A stretch of 64,000 nt of DNA, taken from positions 186,001 through 250,000 of the forward strand of contig NZ_CP070977.1 of assembly GCF_018417535.1 (NCBI RefSeq), given 5' to 3'. The stretch is from Burkholderia pyrrocinia. Lineage in GTDB: Bacteria; Pseudomonadota; Gammaproteobacteria; Burkholderiales; Burkholderiaceae. The position numbers were made by a program, and so were the translations under genes. The notes below the pieces were generated by a model. That model was not told the origin of the DNA. It made no database searches and saw nothing but the letters and a program-made list of their open reading frames with translations. This document shows, one piece after another, positions 29,410 to 38,672 of this stretch. How positions within the stretch are numbered: position 1 is the first letter of the stretch; the number at the start of each line of letters is the position of its first letter.

Positions 29410-30100
29410 ACCCAGCCTGACCGTCGTCCTGATCGAGGACGAAAAGCAGATCCGCCGTTTCGTGCGCGCCGCGCTCGAAGAGGAGGACATCGCCGTGTTC
29501 GAGGCCGAGACGGGCAAGCAGGGGCTGATCGACGCGGCGACGCGCAAGCCCGATCTCGTGATCGTCGACCTCGGTTTGCCCGACACCGACGGCCTCGACG
29601 TGATCCGCGAGCTGCGCGGCTGGTCCGAGGTGCCGGTGATCGTGCTGTCCGCACGTACGCAGGAAGAGGAGAAGGTCGCGGCGCTCGACGCGGGCGCCGA
29701 CGATTACCTGACCAAGCCGTTCGGCGTGTCCGAACTGCGCGCACGGATCCGCGCGCAACTGCGCCGGCGCAACCAGGGCGGCGCGAACGAGTCGCCGAAG
29801 GTGAGCTTCGGCACCGTGACCGTCGATCTCGCGCTGCGCCAGGTGTGGCGCGACGGCGAGATCGTGCACCTGACGCCGCTCGAATACCGGCTGCTCGCGA
29901 CGCTCGTGCGGCACGCGGGGCGCGTGCTCACGCACCGCCAGTTGCTGCGCGAAGTGTGGGGGCCGTCGCACGTCGAGAGCCATCACTACCTGCGCATCTA
30001 CATGGCGCACCTGCGCCAGAAGCTCGAGCGCGACCCGGCGCAGCCCGAGTACATCGTCACCGAGACGGGCGTCGGCTACCGGCTGGTCGGTGCCGCGTGA
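29402..30100 (+). CDS. kdpE: Response regulator KdpE
   Basis: 232 residues, OmpR/PhoB type. The receiver domain (1-120) has the acidic pair E12-D13, the phospho-acceptor D56 in 'LVIVDLGLPDTDG', and K107-like 'LTKPFGVSEL'. The winged-helix DNA-binding domain (about 130-232) ends 'HLRQKLERDPAQPEYIVTETGVGYRL'. The start is the ATG at 29402, which overlaps the kdpD stop; the longer upstream frame is read-through of kdpD. KdpE activates kdpFABC, probably through the T-rich site at 21571. Confidence 0.97.
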   Translation: MSEPSLTVVLIEDEKQIRRFVRAALEEEDIAVFEAETGKQGLIDAATRKPDLVIVDLGLPDTDGLDVIRELRGWSEVPVIVLSARTQEEEKVAALDAGADDYLTKPFGVSELRARIRAQLRRRNQGGANESPKVSFGTVTVDLALRQVWRDGEIVHLTPLEYRLLATLVRHAGRVLTHRQLLREVWGPSHVESHHYLRIYMAHLRQKLERDPAQPEYIVTETGVGYRLVGAA

Positions 30101-30258
30101 CGGGCATCGCGCGGCGGCGCCAGCCCGGGCTGGCGTGACGCCGCGCGCCGGCAGGGTTGCGTTGACGCGACAGTCGCGCGGCCGGCGCCGGCCTTGCACA
30201 CCGGCCGCGCATTCCCCGTTATGCTGACCGTTCCGCGAACAAGAACGAGGAGCGTGCA

Positions 30259-30549
30259 ATGTCCGTCCGTCTGACCGTCATCTGTGCGCTGGCGCTGGCT
30301 GCGCCCGGCGTGTTCGCCCAACCGCTGCCGCCGGGGCAACAGCCGCCCGCCCAGGCCGCGCTCGCCAATCCCGCGTCGGTCAACTGCGAGAAACTCGGCG
30401 GTCGCCACGTGATCCGCAGCCTGCCGCGCGGGCAAGTCGGCATGTGCATGTTCAAGGATGGCCGTGCGTGCGAGGAGTGGGCGCTGTACCGCGACGACCG
30501 CTGCGTCGGCGGCGTCGGCGGCGTCGCGCCGAAGCGCGTGTCGAACTGA
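30259..30549 (+). CDS. DUF333 family secreted protein
   Basis: 96 residues. Signal peptide of about 20 residues ([16 protein letters not shown]) then a small domain with '[45 protein letters not shown]', the DUF333 (putative haemolysin) pattern with conserved Cys residues that could form disulfides. RBS GAGGAGCG precedes the ATG. Function unknown. It is not clearly part of the neighbouring gdx unit, which has its own riboswitch. Confidence 0.8.
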   Translation: MSVRLTVICALALAAPGVFAQPLPPGQQPPAQAALANPASVNCEKLGGRHVIRSLPRGQVGMCMFKDGRACEEWALYRDDRCVGGVGGVAPKRVSN

Positions 30550-30637
30550 CCGGGCCCGGCCGATCCTGCCCCGGATCGGCCGCCGCCCATGTGCCGCGTC
30601 CGGCGTGTCCGTAAGCGTCTTGTTATACTCGGCGCCG

Positions 30638-30683
30638 CCCGGGGACGACCCCGGGTCATTCGCTTCAACGGGGACGGCCCCGT
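30638..30683 (+). ncRNA. Guanidine-II (mini-ykkC) riboswitch
   Basis: Two short GC-rich hairpins each closed by an ACGR tetraloop: CCCGGGG-ACGA-CCCCGGG (30638-30655) and ACGGGG-ACGG-CCCCGT (30668-30683), joined by a 12-base linker. Immediately downstream lies the Shine-Dalgarno GGAG at 30691-30694 and the gdx ATG at 30704. This is the exact architecture of guanidine-II riboswitches, in which guanidinium binding pairs the two loops and frees the ribosome site. The downstream gene is a guanidinium exporter, which supports the call. A TATACT at 30624-30629 may be its -10 box. Confidence 0.88.
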
Positions 30684-30703
30684 CCGAGATGGAGTACGTC
30701 GGG

Positions 30704-31024
30704 ATGGCGTGGGTATTGTTGTTGATTGCCGGTTTGCTGGAAGTGGCCTGGGCGGCCGGCATGAAATCGTCGGACGGCTTCACGAAGCTCGGTCCGTCGG
30801 TGTTTACGATCGTGACGGCGCTGGCCAGCTTCGGGCTGCTCGCGGTCGCGATGCGCCAGTTGCCGCTCGGCACCGCGTACGCGGTGTGGACGGGCATCGG
30901 CGCGGTCGGCGCGTTCGTGTTCGGCATCGTGATGATGGGCGAGGCGCTGACCGCCGCGCGCGTCGCGAGCGCTGCGCTGATCGTCGCCGGACTGATCGGC
31001 CTCAAGCTGTCGTCGGTCGCCTGA
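30704..31024 (+). CDS. gdx: Guanidinium exporter (SMR family, SugE/Gdx)
   Basis: 106 residues with four membrane helices. It begins [21 protein letters not shown] with the SMR proton/substrate glutamate E13 and contains the SugE/Gdx-type '[18 protein letters not shown]'. Gdx exports guanidinium in exchange for protons. The ATG at 30704 is chosen over one at 30689 because GGAG at 30691-30694 is spaced 9 bases from it and the family starts MxWxxL. Expression is controlled by the guanidine-II riboswitch just upstream. Confidence 0.92.
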   Translation: MAWVLLLIAGLLEVAWAAGMKSSDGFTKLGPSVFTIVTALASFGLLAVAMRQLPLGTAYAVWTGIGAVGAFVFGIVMMGEALTAARVASAALIVAGLIGLKLSSVA

Positions 31025-31033
31025 CGACGGCAT

Positions 31034-31053
31034 CCCGGGCGTGCGCGCCCGGG
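31034..31053 (+). terminator. Hairpin after gdx
   Basis: CCCGGGCG-TGCG-CGCCCGGG, an 8-base perfect stem with tetraloop, starts 9 bases after the gdx stop. There is no U tract. TATAAT at 31095-31100 beyond it may be a new promoter for the DUF4126 gene. Confidence 0.4.
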
Positions 31054-31233
31054 TACCGCACTGCGGAATTGCGCGGCTGCCCGGATAGCCTGTCTATAAT
31101 GGAACGCATTCGGGCCTGAATGCCGTTGTGCCGTTCGCGGCATGCGGCGCCGGTCGCCACGCGCCGCGCGGCCGGTCTGACCGACCCGATCCGATCGATC
31201 GGCAAAGCGCACGGAAAGTGCAAGGAGAGGGCC

Positions 31234-31851
31234 ATGATCGAAGCCATTTCGCTCGGCGCGGGGCTCGCGTGGGCGAGCGGGCTGCGCCTGTACCTGACGG
31301 TGCTGATCGCCGGCGTGCTGGCGCGGGTCGGTTGGCTCCATCTGCCCGACACGCTTGCCGTCCTGATGTCGCCGTGGGTCATCGGCGCCGCAGCCGTGCT
31401 CACCCTTACCGAATTCCTTGCCGACAAGATCCCCGCGTTCGATTCGCTGTGGGATGCCGTGCACACCTTCATCCGCATCCCGGCCGGCGCCGTGCTCGCG
31501 GCCGGCGCGCTCGGCCATGCCGATCCGACCGTGCTGGCGGTCGCGGGGCTCGCCGGCGGTTCGCTTGCCGGCGCCGCGCACGTGGCGAAGGCCGGCACGC
31601 GCGCACTGATCAACCTGTCCCCCGAACCGATTTCGAACTGGGTCGCGTCGTCGACCGAGGACGGCCTCGTGGTCGGCGGGCTCGTGCTCGCTTTCTTCGT
31701 CCCGCTCGCGTTCCTCGTGCTGCTCGCGGCCTTCATCGCCGCTTCGGCCTGGGCGCTGCCGCGCCTGTGGCGCGGCGTGTCGGGCGGCTTTCGCGGGATG
31801 GCGAACCACATGGTGTCGCGGCTCAACTCGATCGGGGGGAAGCGCGATTGA
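31234..31851 (+). CDS. DUF4126 family membrane protein
   Basis: 205 residues, four to six hydrophobic helices, starting MIEAISLGAGLAWASGLRLYLTVLIAG, typical of DUF4126. The segment 'LADKIPAFDSLWDAVHTFIRIPAGAVLAAGALG' is also a family hallmark. RBS AAGGAGAGG precedes the ATG at 31234. Function unknown; an inner-membrane location is inferred. The next gene, an FtsX-like permease, starts within its last codon (TTGA overlap), so the two are translationally coupled. Confidence 0.82.
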   Translation: MIEAISLGAGLAWASGLRLYLTVLIAGVLARVGWLHLPDTLAVLMSPWVIGAAAVLTLTEFLADKIPAFDSLWDAVHTFIRIPAGAVLAAGALGHADPTVLAVAGLAGGSLAGAAHVAKAGTRALINLSPEPISNWVASSTEDGLVVGGLVLAFFVPLAFLVLLAAFIAASAWALPRLWRGVSGGFRGMANHMVSRLNSIGGKRD

Positions 31852-34463
31852 AGGGGCGGCAACACGCGGCGCAGCCGCCGGCCGGGCAACCCGGCCATGA
31901 CAAAACCGCGCATGCCGGCCGTTTCGGCCTGCGCGACCTGATCCGCCAGGCCGCACGGATGACCGCGCGCGACTGGCGCGCGGGCGAGTTGACGCTGCTC
32001 GTGTTCGCGCTGGTGCTCGCGGTTGCGGCACTGACGAGCGTCGGCTTTCTCGCCGACCGGCTGCGCCAGGGGCTCGAGCGCGACGCGCGCCAGATGCTCG
32101 GCGCCGATTTCGTCGTGCGCGGCGACCGTCCCGTCGATCCGTCGTTCGACCGCCAGGCCCGCGCGCTCGGCCTGCGTACCGCGACGACCGCGATCTTCCC
32201 GAGCATGATCGCGTCCGCCACGGGCGGGCAGCCGACCGATGCAGCACCCGCGCGCCTCGCAGCCGTGAAGGCCGTGTCGTCCGGGTATCCGCTGCGCGGT
32301 GCGGTCGAGATCCTGCCCGCCGGCGCCGCTGCCGCGCACAAGGCGGACGCGATTCCCGCGCCCGGCACCGTGTGGGCCGATCCCGCGCTGCTCGACGCGC
32401 TGCACCTGAAGGCGGGCGATACCGTGCGCGTCGGGCTGCGAACGTTTACGGTCGCAGCGTCGATCACCCGCGAACTCGATCGCGGTTTTTCGTTCGTCAA
32501 TTTTTCGCCGCGACTGATGATGCGCGCGGACGAACTCGCCGCGACGGGGCTCACGGGCTACGGCAGCCGCGTCACGTACCGGCTGCTGGTTGCCGGCGAC
32601 GCGCAGGCCGTCGCGCGCTTCGAAACCTATGCGCACGAACGTGTCGACGGCGGGAAGCTGCGCGGCGTCGGTCTCGAGTCGTTGCAGGAAGGCCAGCCGC
32701 AGGTGCGGCAGACGCTGGATCGCGCGCGCCATTTCCTGACGCTCGTCGCGCTGCTGACCGCGCTGCTCGCGGCGGTCGCGATCGCGATGGCCGCGCAGCG
32801 CTACATGCGGCGCCATCTCGACGGCTGCGCGACGATGCGTTGCCTCGGCGTGAGCCGCCGCACGCTCGGCGCGCTGTTCGCATTCGAATTCGTCGGCATC
32901 GGAATCGTGTCGGGCGCCGCGGGCGCGGTGCTCGGCTACGGCGGTCACTGGGCATTGCTGGCTGCGCTCGGCGGACTGATCGACGTCGTGCTGCCGCCGC
33001 CCACGCCGTGGCCGGCGCTCATCGGTGTGGGCGCCGCGCTGGTGCTGCTGCTCGGCTTCGCGCTGCCGCCGCTCGTGCCGCTCACACGCGTGCCGCCGGT
33101 GCGCGTGCTGCGGCGCGAGTGGGGCGATGCGTCGCGCACCGCGTGGGCCGCGTATGCGATCGGCGTCGTGCTGTTCGCGGGGCTGCTGATCGTGGCCGCC
33201 GGCAACCTGAAGCTCGGCCTGATCGTCGCGGGCGGCTTTGCCGGCGCGCTGGTGGGTTTCGCGCTGATCGCGCGGCTCGTGTTGTTCGCGGCCGCGCGCG
33301 CGGTGCGCAACGCGCGCGTGGCCGCGGGCGTCGGCTGGCGTTACGCGCTCGCGTCGCTGCATCGGCGCGGCACGGCCAGCGCGCTGCAGATCACCGCGCT
33401 CGCGCTCGGCCTGATGTGCCTGCTGCTGATCGCGATCACGCGCAACGACCTCGTCGCGGGCTGGCGGCAGTCGACGCCGCCCGATGCGCCGAACCAGTTC
33501 CTGATCGACATCCAGCCCGACCAGCGCGACGACGTCGCGGCCTATCTGGCCGCGCACGGCGTGCGCGACGCGGTGCCCGCGCCGATGGTGCGCGGCCGCC
33601 TCGTCGCGATCAACGGCAAACCGGTGAATCCGGACGCCTATCCGTCCGACGAGGCGCGCCGGCTCGTCGACCGCGAGTTCAACCTGTCGTATACGACCGA
33701 GCTGCCGTCCGACAACCGGGTCGTCGCAGGCGACTGGTTCGGCACCGCGGCCACGCCGCAGATCTCGATCGAGGCCGGTCTCGCGAAGACGCTGAACGTG
33801 AAGCCGGGCGACACGCTGCGCTTCGACGTGACGGGGCTGACGGTCGATGCGCCGATCACGAGCGTGCGCAAGCTCGACTGGGGCACGTTCCGCGTCAACT
33901 TCTTCGTGCTGATGCCGCCGCCGGCATTGAAGGATTTCCCGGCCGTCTACCTCACGAGCTTCCATTTGCCCGCATCGGACGCCGCGTTGCTCGATCCGCT
34001 GATCGCGCGCTACCCGAACCTGACCGCGATCGACGTCGCGCCGATTCTCGCGCAGTTGCAGCGGATGATGCTGCAGGTCGTCGGTGCGGTGCAGTTCCTG
34101 TTCGCGTTCACGCTCGCGGCCGGTGTGCTCGTGCTGTACACGGCGCTCGCGGGCTCGCGCGACGAGCGGGTGCGCGAGGCCGCGCTGCTGCGCGCGCTCG
34201 GCGCGTCGCGCGCCCAGGTGAACGCGGTGCAGCGTGCGGAATTCGTCGTGGTCGGCGCGCTGGCCGGCGTGCTGGCGTCGGCGGGCGCGATCGCGGTCGG
34301 CTGGGTGCTTGCGTCGCGCGTGTTCGACTTCCGGCTCGCCGTCGATCCGTGGCTCGTGCCGGCCGGCATCGCGGCCGGCGTCGCGTGCGCCGGTGCGGCC
34401 GGCTGGCTGAGCCTGCATAATGTGTTGCGGCGCCCCGCGCTGCAGTCGCTGCGCGACGCGTAA
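31848..34463 (+). CDS. FtsX-like ABC transporter permease (YbbP type)
   Basis: 871 residues. Layout: N-terminal helix (about 48-66), a long periplasmic domain, three helices (about 285-410), a second set of helices, another periplasmic domain (about 530-740) and three C-terminal helices with 'ALLRALGASRAQV', the FtsX signature. YbbP-type permeases work with a YbbA-like ATPase in envelope lipid or peptide handling; none adjoins here. The start taken is a TTG overlapping the DUF4126 stop (TTGA); the ATG at 31959 is an alternative. Confidence 0.82.
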   Translation: MKGRQHAAQPPAGQPGHDKTAHAGRFGLRDLIRQAARMTARDWRAGELTLLVFALVLAVAALTSVGFLADRLRQGLERDARQMLGADFVVRGDRPVDPSFDRQARALGLRTATTAIFPSMIASATGGQPTDAAPARLAAVKAVSSGYPLRGAVEILPAGAAAAHKADAIPAPGTVWADPALLDALHLKAGDTVRVGLRTFTVAASITRELDRGFSFVNFSPRLMMRADELAATGLTGYGSRVTYRLLVAGDAQAVARFETYAHERVDGGKLRGVGLESLQEGQPQVRQTLDRARHFLTLVALLTALLAAVAIAMAAQRYMRRHLDGCATMRCLGVSRRTLGALFAFEFVGIGIVSGAAGAVLGYGGHWALLAALGGLIDVVLPPPTPWPALIGVGAALVLLLGFALPPLVPLTRVPPVRVLRREWGDASRTAWAAYAIGVVLFAGLLIVAAGNLKLGLIVAGGFAGALVGFALIARLVLFAAARAVRNARVAAGVGWRYALASLHRRGTASALQITALALGLMCLLLIAITRNDLVAGWRQSTPPDAPNQFLIDIQPDQRDDVAAYLAAHGVRDAVPAPMVRGRLVAINGKPVNPDAYPSDEARRLVDREFNLSYTTELPSDNRVVAGDWFGTAATPQISIEAGLAKTLNVKPGDTLRFDVTGLTVDAPITSVRKLDWGTFRVNFFVLMPPPALKDFPAVYLTSFHLPASDAALLDPLIARYPNLTAIDVAPILAQLQRMMLQVVGAVQFLFAFTLAAGVLVLYTALAGSRDERVREAALLRALGASRAQVNAVQRAEFVVVGALAGVLASAGAIAVGWVLASRVFDFRLAVDPWLVPAGIAAGVACAGAAGWLSLHNVLRRPALQSLRDA

Positions 34464-34505
34464 GCGTCGCCGGCGGCCCCGAAGATCCTGTTTCCGACTA
34501 TCCGT

Positions 34506-34916
34506 ATGACCGATGTGAATGACGATGCGCCGTCGCAACCGACGGCGTTCGAGCTCGTGGGTGGCGAAGCCCGCGTGCGCGAAATGGTGGACCGCTTCTA
34601 CGACCTGATGGACCTCGAGCCCGAGTTCGCGCAGATCCGCGCGGTGCACCCGCCGTCGCTCGACGGTTCGCGCGACAAGCTGTTCTGGTTCCTGTGCGGC
34701 TGGCTCGGCGGCCCCGACCACTACATCAGCCGGTTCGGCCATCCGCGGCTGCGCGCGCGGCACCTGCCGTTCCCGATCGCGTCGGTCGAGCGCGACCAGT
34801 GGCTGCGCTGCATGGCGTGGGCGATGGAAGATGTCGGGCTGCCCGAACCGCTGCGCGAGCGGCTCATGCATTCGTTCTACGACACGGCCGACTGGATGCG
34901 CAACCGGCCCGGTTGA
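34506..34916 (+). CDS. Group II truncated haemoglobin
   Basis: 136 residues with the 2-on-2 globin pattern. The proximal haem ligand is H86 in 'GHPRLRARHLPFPI', and W99 at G8 in 'RDQWLRCMAWAM' marks group II (trHbO-like). The 'WFLCGWLGGPDHYISRFGHP' segment is also typical. Proteins of this class bind O2 or NO and are linked to nitrosative or oxidative stress. The gene lies 42 bases after the permease gene, with the AlaX-type gene 104 bases beyond, all on the plus strand. Confidence 0.9.
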   Translation: MTDVNDDAPSQPTAFELVGGEARVREMVDRFYDLMDLEPEFAQIRAVHPPSLDGSRDKLFWFLCGWLGGPDHYISRFGHPRLRARHLPFPIASVERDQWLRCMAWAMEDVGLPEPLRERLMHSFYDTADWMRNRPG

Positions 34917-35020
34917 TCGACCGGTACGCCGCTGCCTGCGCGCGGGACGATCTGCGTCTGGGCGCGTGCGCCGCGCGGCGCGACACTGGCCGTTTCCCCC
35001 TTCGATACGAGGCTCGCCCG

Positions 35021-35752
35021 ATGACGACACAAGCGCTGTTTCGCGAAGACGCGTACCTCACGCAATGCAATGCGGTCGTCCAGGCCGTCGACGACGACGG
35101 CATCCGGCTCGACCGCACCGTGTTCTATCCGCTCGGCGGCGGCCAGGCCGGCGACACCGGCACGCTGACACTGCCCGACGGCAGCACGATCGCGATTGCC
35201 GATACGCGCAAGGCAAAGTTCGACGGCGCGACGCCCGACGACGCCGTGCACGTGCCGGCACCGGGGCAGGAGGCGCGCGTCGCGGCGCTCGTGTCCGGCA
35301 CGCGCGTGGTTGCGGAGATCGACTGGCTGCGCCGCTACCGGCACATGCGCCTGCATACGGCCGCGCACCTGATGTGCGCGGTGTTGCCGTACGCGGTCGA
35401 CGGCTGCAGCGTGACGGCCGACTACGTGCGGCTCGATTTCGCGACGTCCGACGCGATCGACCGCGACGACGTCGAGCGGCGCCTTGCCGGCCTGGTCGAC
35501 GGCGCGCATCCGGTCACGACCGAGTGGATCACCGACGACGAGATGGCCGAGCGGCCCGAACTCGTGCGCACGATGAGCGTGAAGCCGCCGATGGGCCTCG
35601 GCCGCGTGCGGCTGCTGCGTATCGAGCATGTCGACCTGCAGCCATGCGGCGGCACGCATGTGCGCAACACGTCGGAAATCGGCGGCCTGCGGGTCGCGAA
35701 ACTTGAAAAGAAGAGCGCGCGGACACGGCGCCTCGTACTGGAGTTTGCATGA
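35021..35752 (+). CDS. Alanyl-tRNA editing protein (AlaX-like)
   Basis: 243 residues, a stand-alone homologue of the AlaRS editing domain. Zinc ligands are visible as H112 and H116 (LHTAAHLM) and C209 and H213 (PCGGTHV). An N-terminal segment with 'TVFYPLGGGQAGDTGTL' is also conserved. It hydrolyses Ser- or Gly-tRNA(Ala), protecting translation fidelity in the cytoplasm. The ATG at 35021 is the first good start. Its stop overlaps the ATG of the next gene (ATGA). Confidence 0.9.
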   Translation: MTTQALFREDAYLTQCNAVVQAVDDDGIRLDRTVFYPLGGGQAGDTGTLTLPDGSTIAIADTRKAKFDGATPDDAVHVPAPGQEARVAALVSGTRVVAEIDWLRRYRHMRLHTAAHLMCAVLPYAVDGCSVTADYVRLDFATSDAIDRDDVERRLAGLVDGAHPVTTEWITDDEMAERPELVRTMSVKPPMGLGRVRLLRIEHVDLQPCGGTHVRNTSEIGGLRVAKLEKKSARTRRLVLEFA

Positions 35753-36366
35753 CGATCGACACCGGGGGGGCGGGCGCGGCGACGCTGGATCCGCAAGCGC
35801 GGGAGATTCTGGATTTCTGGTTCGGCGAGTCGGGCTCGGCCGAATTCGGGCAGGAACGCAAGATCTGGTTCAACGGCGGCGCGGCGTTCGACGACGTGCT
35901 GCGCACGCGCTACGGCGCGCTGCTCGACGCCGCGTGCGACGGTGCCTGCGATCACTGGGCCGGTTCGCCGTCGGGTGCGCTTGCGTTGATCGTCGTGCTC
36001 GACCAGTTCTCGCGCAACATCCATCGCGGCACGCCGCGCGCGTTTGCCGCCGATCCGAAGGCGCTCGCGCTCGCACGCCGCGTCGTCGCGGCCGGCTGGG
36101 ATGCGCAACTGCCGAGCGGCCATCACCGTGCATTCGCGTATCTGCCGTTCGAGCACGACGAAGCGGCCGAGAGCCAGCGCGAGTCCGTGCGCCTGTGCGC
36201 GGGCATTCGCGACGAGGCAGGGTGCGAGAGCTATCATCGCTTCGCGTTGCGGCATGCGGCCGTGGTCGAGCGCTTCGGCCGCTTTCCGCACCGCAACGCG
36301 ATTCTCGGCCGCGCGTCCACCGATGAGGAGACGGCGTTTCTTCGCGAGCCCGGTTCGTCGTTCTGA
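35749..36366 (+). CDS. DUF924 family protein
   Basis: 205 residues. 'REILDFWFGE' near the N-terminus, 'LIVVLDQFSRNIHRGTPRAFAADPKAL' (about 80-105) and 'HRAFAYLPFEHDEAAESQ' are DUF924 signatures. The fold is alpha-helical, TPR-like in known structures; function unknown. The ATG overlaps the stop of the AlaX-type gene, so the pair is translationally coupled. A link to tRNA or stress handling is only inferred from that. Confidence 0.88.
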   Translation: MTIDTGGAGAATLDPQAREILDFWFGESGSAEFGQERKIWFNGGAAFDDVLRTRYGALLDAACDGACDHWAGSPSGALALIVVLDQFSRNIHRGTPRAFAADPKALALARRVVAAGWDAQLPSGHHRAFAYLPFEHDEAAESQRESVRLCAGIRDEAGCESYHRFALRHAAVVERFGRFPHRNAILGRASTDEETAFLREPGSSF

Positions 36367-36524
36367 AGCTTCGAGCGGTTGCGTGAGTGCCGAGGGGAGG
36401 GGCGAGCCCGCGGATTCACGCGGGTGCGTTGGCAGTCGGGGAAACCGGCCGGCGGCGCGCATCGCCCGGAGATTGCGCACTGCTCAGGCGGCCGGTCTCG
36501 ACCTTTTCCGGAGATGAAGACAGG

Positions 36525-36549
36525 CAAGACGGCGCGTCGCGCCGTCTTG
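36525..36549 (-). terminator. Hairpin after the ArnT-like gene
   Basis: CAAGACGGCG with CGCCGTCTTG, a 10-base stem with 5-base loop, lies 2 bases beyond the stop of the minus-strand glycosyltransferase gene. The following bases on that strand are pyrimidine-rich. Confidence 0.55.
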
Positions 36550-36551
36550 CA

Positions 36552-38444
36552 TCACTGCAGGTGCTGTTCGGGCGTGCGCACGTAGACGCGCAGCAGTTCC
36601 TCGTTGTCGCCCGGACGCGCGCCCGTCCAGAACAGTTTCCATTCGCTGCCGGGCGCCGGATCGACGGCCCGCACACCCTGGACGATCATCCACGTGCAGC
36701 GCGTCGTCTTCGCGTCGTCGATCGGCGTGTGCTGGATGCCGGAGAAGTAGTACAGCATCGGCGCTTCCGATTCGCCGAGCCCGTGCAGGCTCGCCATGCA
36801 GTCGCCGTCGTTCCATTCGAGCGCGAGATGCGCGTTCAGGTCGTCGAACACCGAGCGGTAGCTCTTCGCGACGTCGAGCCACGGCAGCAGCAGCGTATAG
36901 ACGAGCCCCCACGCAACGAGTGCGCCGGCGCCCCACGACAGCACGCCGCGCCAGAGGCCCGTCGTGCGCAGCTTCGGCAGCAGCGACAGCCAGCCGGCCG
37001 TCAGCGCGAGCGCACCGATCACGAGCGCGGGCTCGATCGGCATCGTCCAGTCGAGCGGCAGCCAGCGGCCGAGCGGCGCGAGATCCGCGCGCGACGCGGC
37101 CGGATCGGCCATCACTGCCCAGATTGCCCAGGCGAGCGCGGCGGCCGTGCCGAACAGCACGCGGCTGAAGTAATCCCACGCGAGATGCAGCGTGCGCGGA
37201 ATGCGTTCGATCGCCTGCGCGGCGACCAGTGCGAGCGGCGCGAAGAACGGCAGGATGTAGAGCTGGCGCGACGTCGCGGACACTTGCAGCACCGCGAGCC
37301 CGATGCCGGCGAACAGCACGGGCAGCGCGATGCGCGGCGTGCGCCAGTCGCGCCACGCACCGCGCGCGAGCGCGACGATCGCGAGCGGCGCGACCGGGAA
37401 GCCGACGAGCAGGAACGCACGCAGGATGAAGAAAGGCTTGTCGTTTTCCGCGCCGAGTTCGGGGACGGAGAAGCCGAAGAAACGACCGACGTTGTTGTCC
37501 CAGAACCACGTCATGAACAGCGTCTCGGAGCGCAGGAACAACGCGGTCGGCCAGATCAGCGCGAACGGCGCGAACACGAGCGCGGCGACGCCGAGCGAGC
37601 GCGCGAACGAGCGGGTGCGGCAGGCCGGGTAGAGCGCCAGCGTGCCGACGAGCGTGGCCGCGAACACGAGCGGCACGAACAGCCCCTTCGTCATCAGCGC
37701 GATGCCGACGCCCGCGCCGAAGATCGGCGCGGCCCAGCGGCCCGACGGCCGGACCGGCAGCCCGTGCCGCATCTGCTGCGCGCGCGCGACGTGCTGGATC
37801 ACGAGTTCGAGCAGCCCGCAGAAGCCCATTGCCGTACCGGCGAACAGCGCGACGTCCGTCATCATGTCGTGCATGTGCTTGATGACGACGAGCGTGCCTG
37901 CGCTCAGCACGACGGGACCGATCACGCGCAGGTCGAACCAGCTATCCGCGCGGCTGGCGACGCGCGCCGCGCGTGCGATGAAGCCGAACGCGAGCGCGGC
38001 GAACAGCGCGCTCGCGAGCCGTGCCGCGTCGTGCAGCGGCATCACGCGCTGCAGCAGCCACGCGAGGCTGGTCGCGACCCATGCGTAAAGCGGCGGCTTT
38101 TCCATGAACGGCAGGCCGGCATTGGTCGGCACGACGAAGTCGCCCGTCTCGAGCATGTGCTGGATGATGCCGAACGTGTAGGTCTCGTCCTGTTTCCACG
38201 GATCGTGGCCGAGCACGCCCGGCAGCGTGTATGCGCAGATCAGGGCGGCGACGAGTAGCCACGCGCGCCAGCCGAGCAGGAGCGCGCGGTTGCGCGTGGT
38301 GCTGGTTGCGGCGGTCGCGGCGATGACGGGGGTGCCGGCGGTGTCGAGCGTCGCGGTGAGGTCGGCGTTGGCGGTCGAGCGGGTGTGCGGGGCCGGAGCG
38401 GGCACAGACGTGCGTCGCCGGCCGGGCGCTGCGGTTCCAGGCAT
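36552..38444 (-). CDS. ArnT-like phospholipid-carrier-dependent glycosyltransferase
   Basis: 630 residues. About 50 disordered N-terminal residues precede a polytopic membrane domain (about 11-13 helices) and a C-terminal periplasmic part. The catalytic DE motif is in 'DPWKQDETYTFGI' (D86/E87) and 'LPFMEKPPLYAW' follows, as in the ArnT/GT83 and PMT superfamily, which transfer sugars from polyprenyl phosphate on the periplasmic side. No arn operon genes are adjacent, so this is a separate paralogue whose donor and acceptor (lipid A, glycan or protein) are unknown. Confidence 0.85.
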   Translation of the reverse strand: MPGTAAPGRRRTSVPAPAPHTRSTANADLTATLDTAGTPVIAATAATSTTRNRALLLGWRAWLLVAALICAYTLPGVLGHDPWKQDETYTFGIIQHMLETGDFVVPTNAGLPFMEKPPLYAWVATSLAWLLQRVMPLHDAARLASALFAALAFGFIARAARVASRADSWFDLRVIGPVVLSAGTLVVIKHMHDMMTDVALFAGTAMGFCGLLELVIQHVARAQQMRHGLPVRPSGRWAAPIFGAGVGIALMTKGLFVPLVFAATLVGTLALYPACRTRSFARSLGVAALVFAPFALIWPTALFLRSETLFMTWFWDNNVGRFFGFSVPELGAENDKPFFILRAFLLVGFPVAPLAIVALARGAWRDWRTPRIALPVLFAGIGLAVLQVSATSRQLYILPFFAPLALVAAQAIERIPRTLHLAWDYFSRVLFGTAAALAWAIWAVMADPAASRADLAPLGRWLPLDWTMPIEPALVIGALALTAGWLSLLPKLRTTGLWRGVLSWGAGALVAWGLVYTLLLPWLDVAKSYRSVFDDLNAHLALEWNDGDCMASLHGLGESEAPMLYYFSGIQHTPIDDAKTTRCTWMIVQGVRAVDPAPGSEWKLFWTGARPGDNEELLRVYVRTPEQHLQ

Positions 38445-38672
38445 GGAAAAGATCTCGGGTCGAGTCGAGCGGGTCCGGCGACATGGGTCGGACCGATAAG
38501 GGCCACATCAAGGCGGCTGGGAACAGGCGTTTATGACACCTGTCTGACTGGCCGCTAGTAGATCACGGAACTGTTACGGATGTTTACTGAAACCTTCACG
38601 AAATTGTGGAGATTTGTGGTGTCGTGACGACAGATTGTTTCAGGCAGCGGTTTGGACGTGCCGCGCGTGCGG

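Noticed and set aside
31002..35030. 1342-codon minus-strand frame
   Set aside because: Shadow of the gdx, DUF4126, permease and haemoglobin genes, with Arg/Ala-rich composition.
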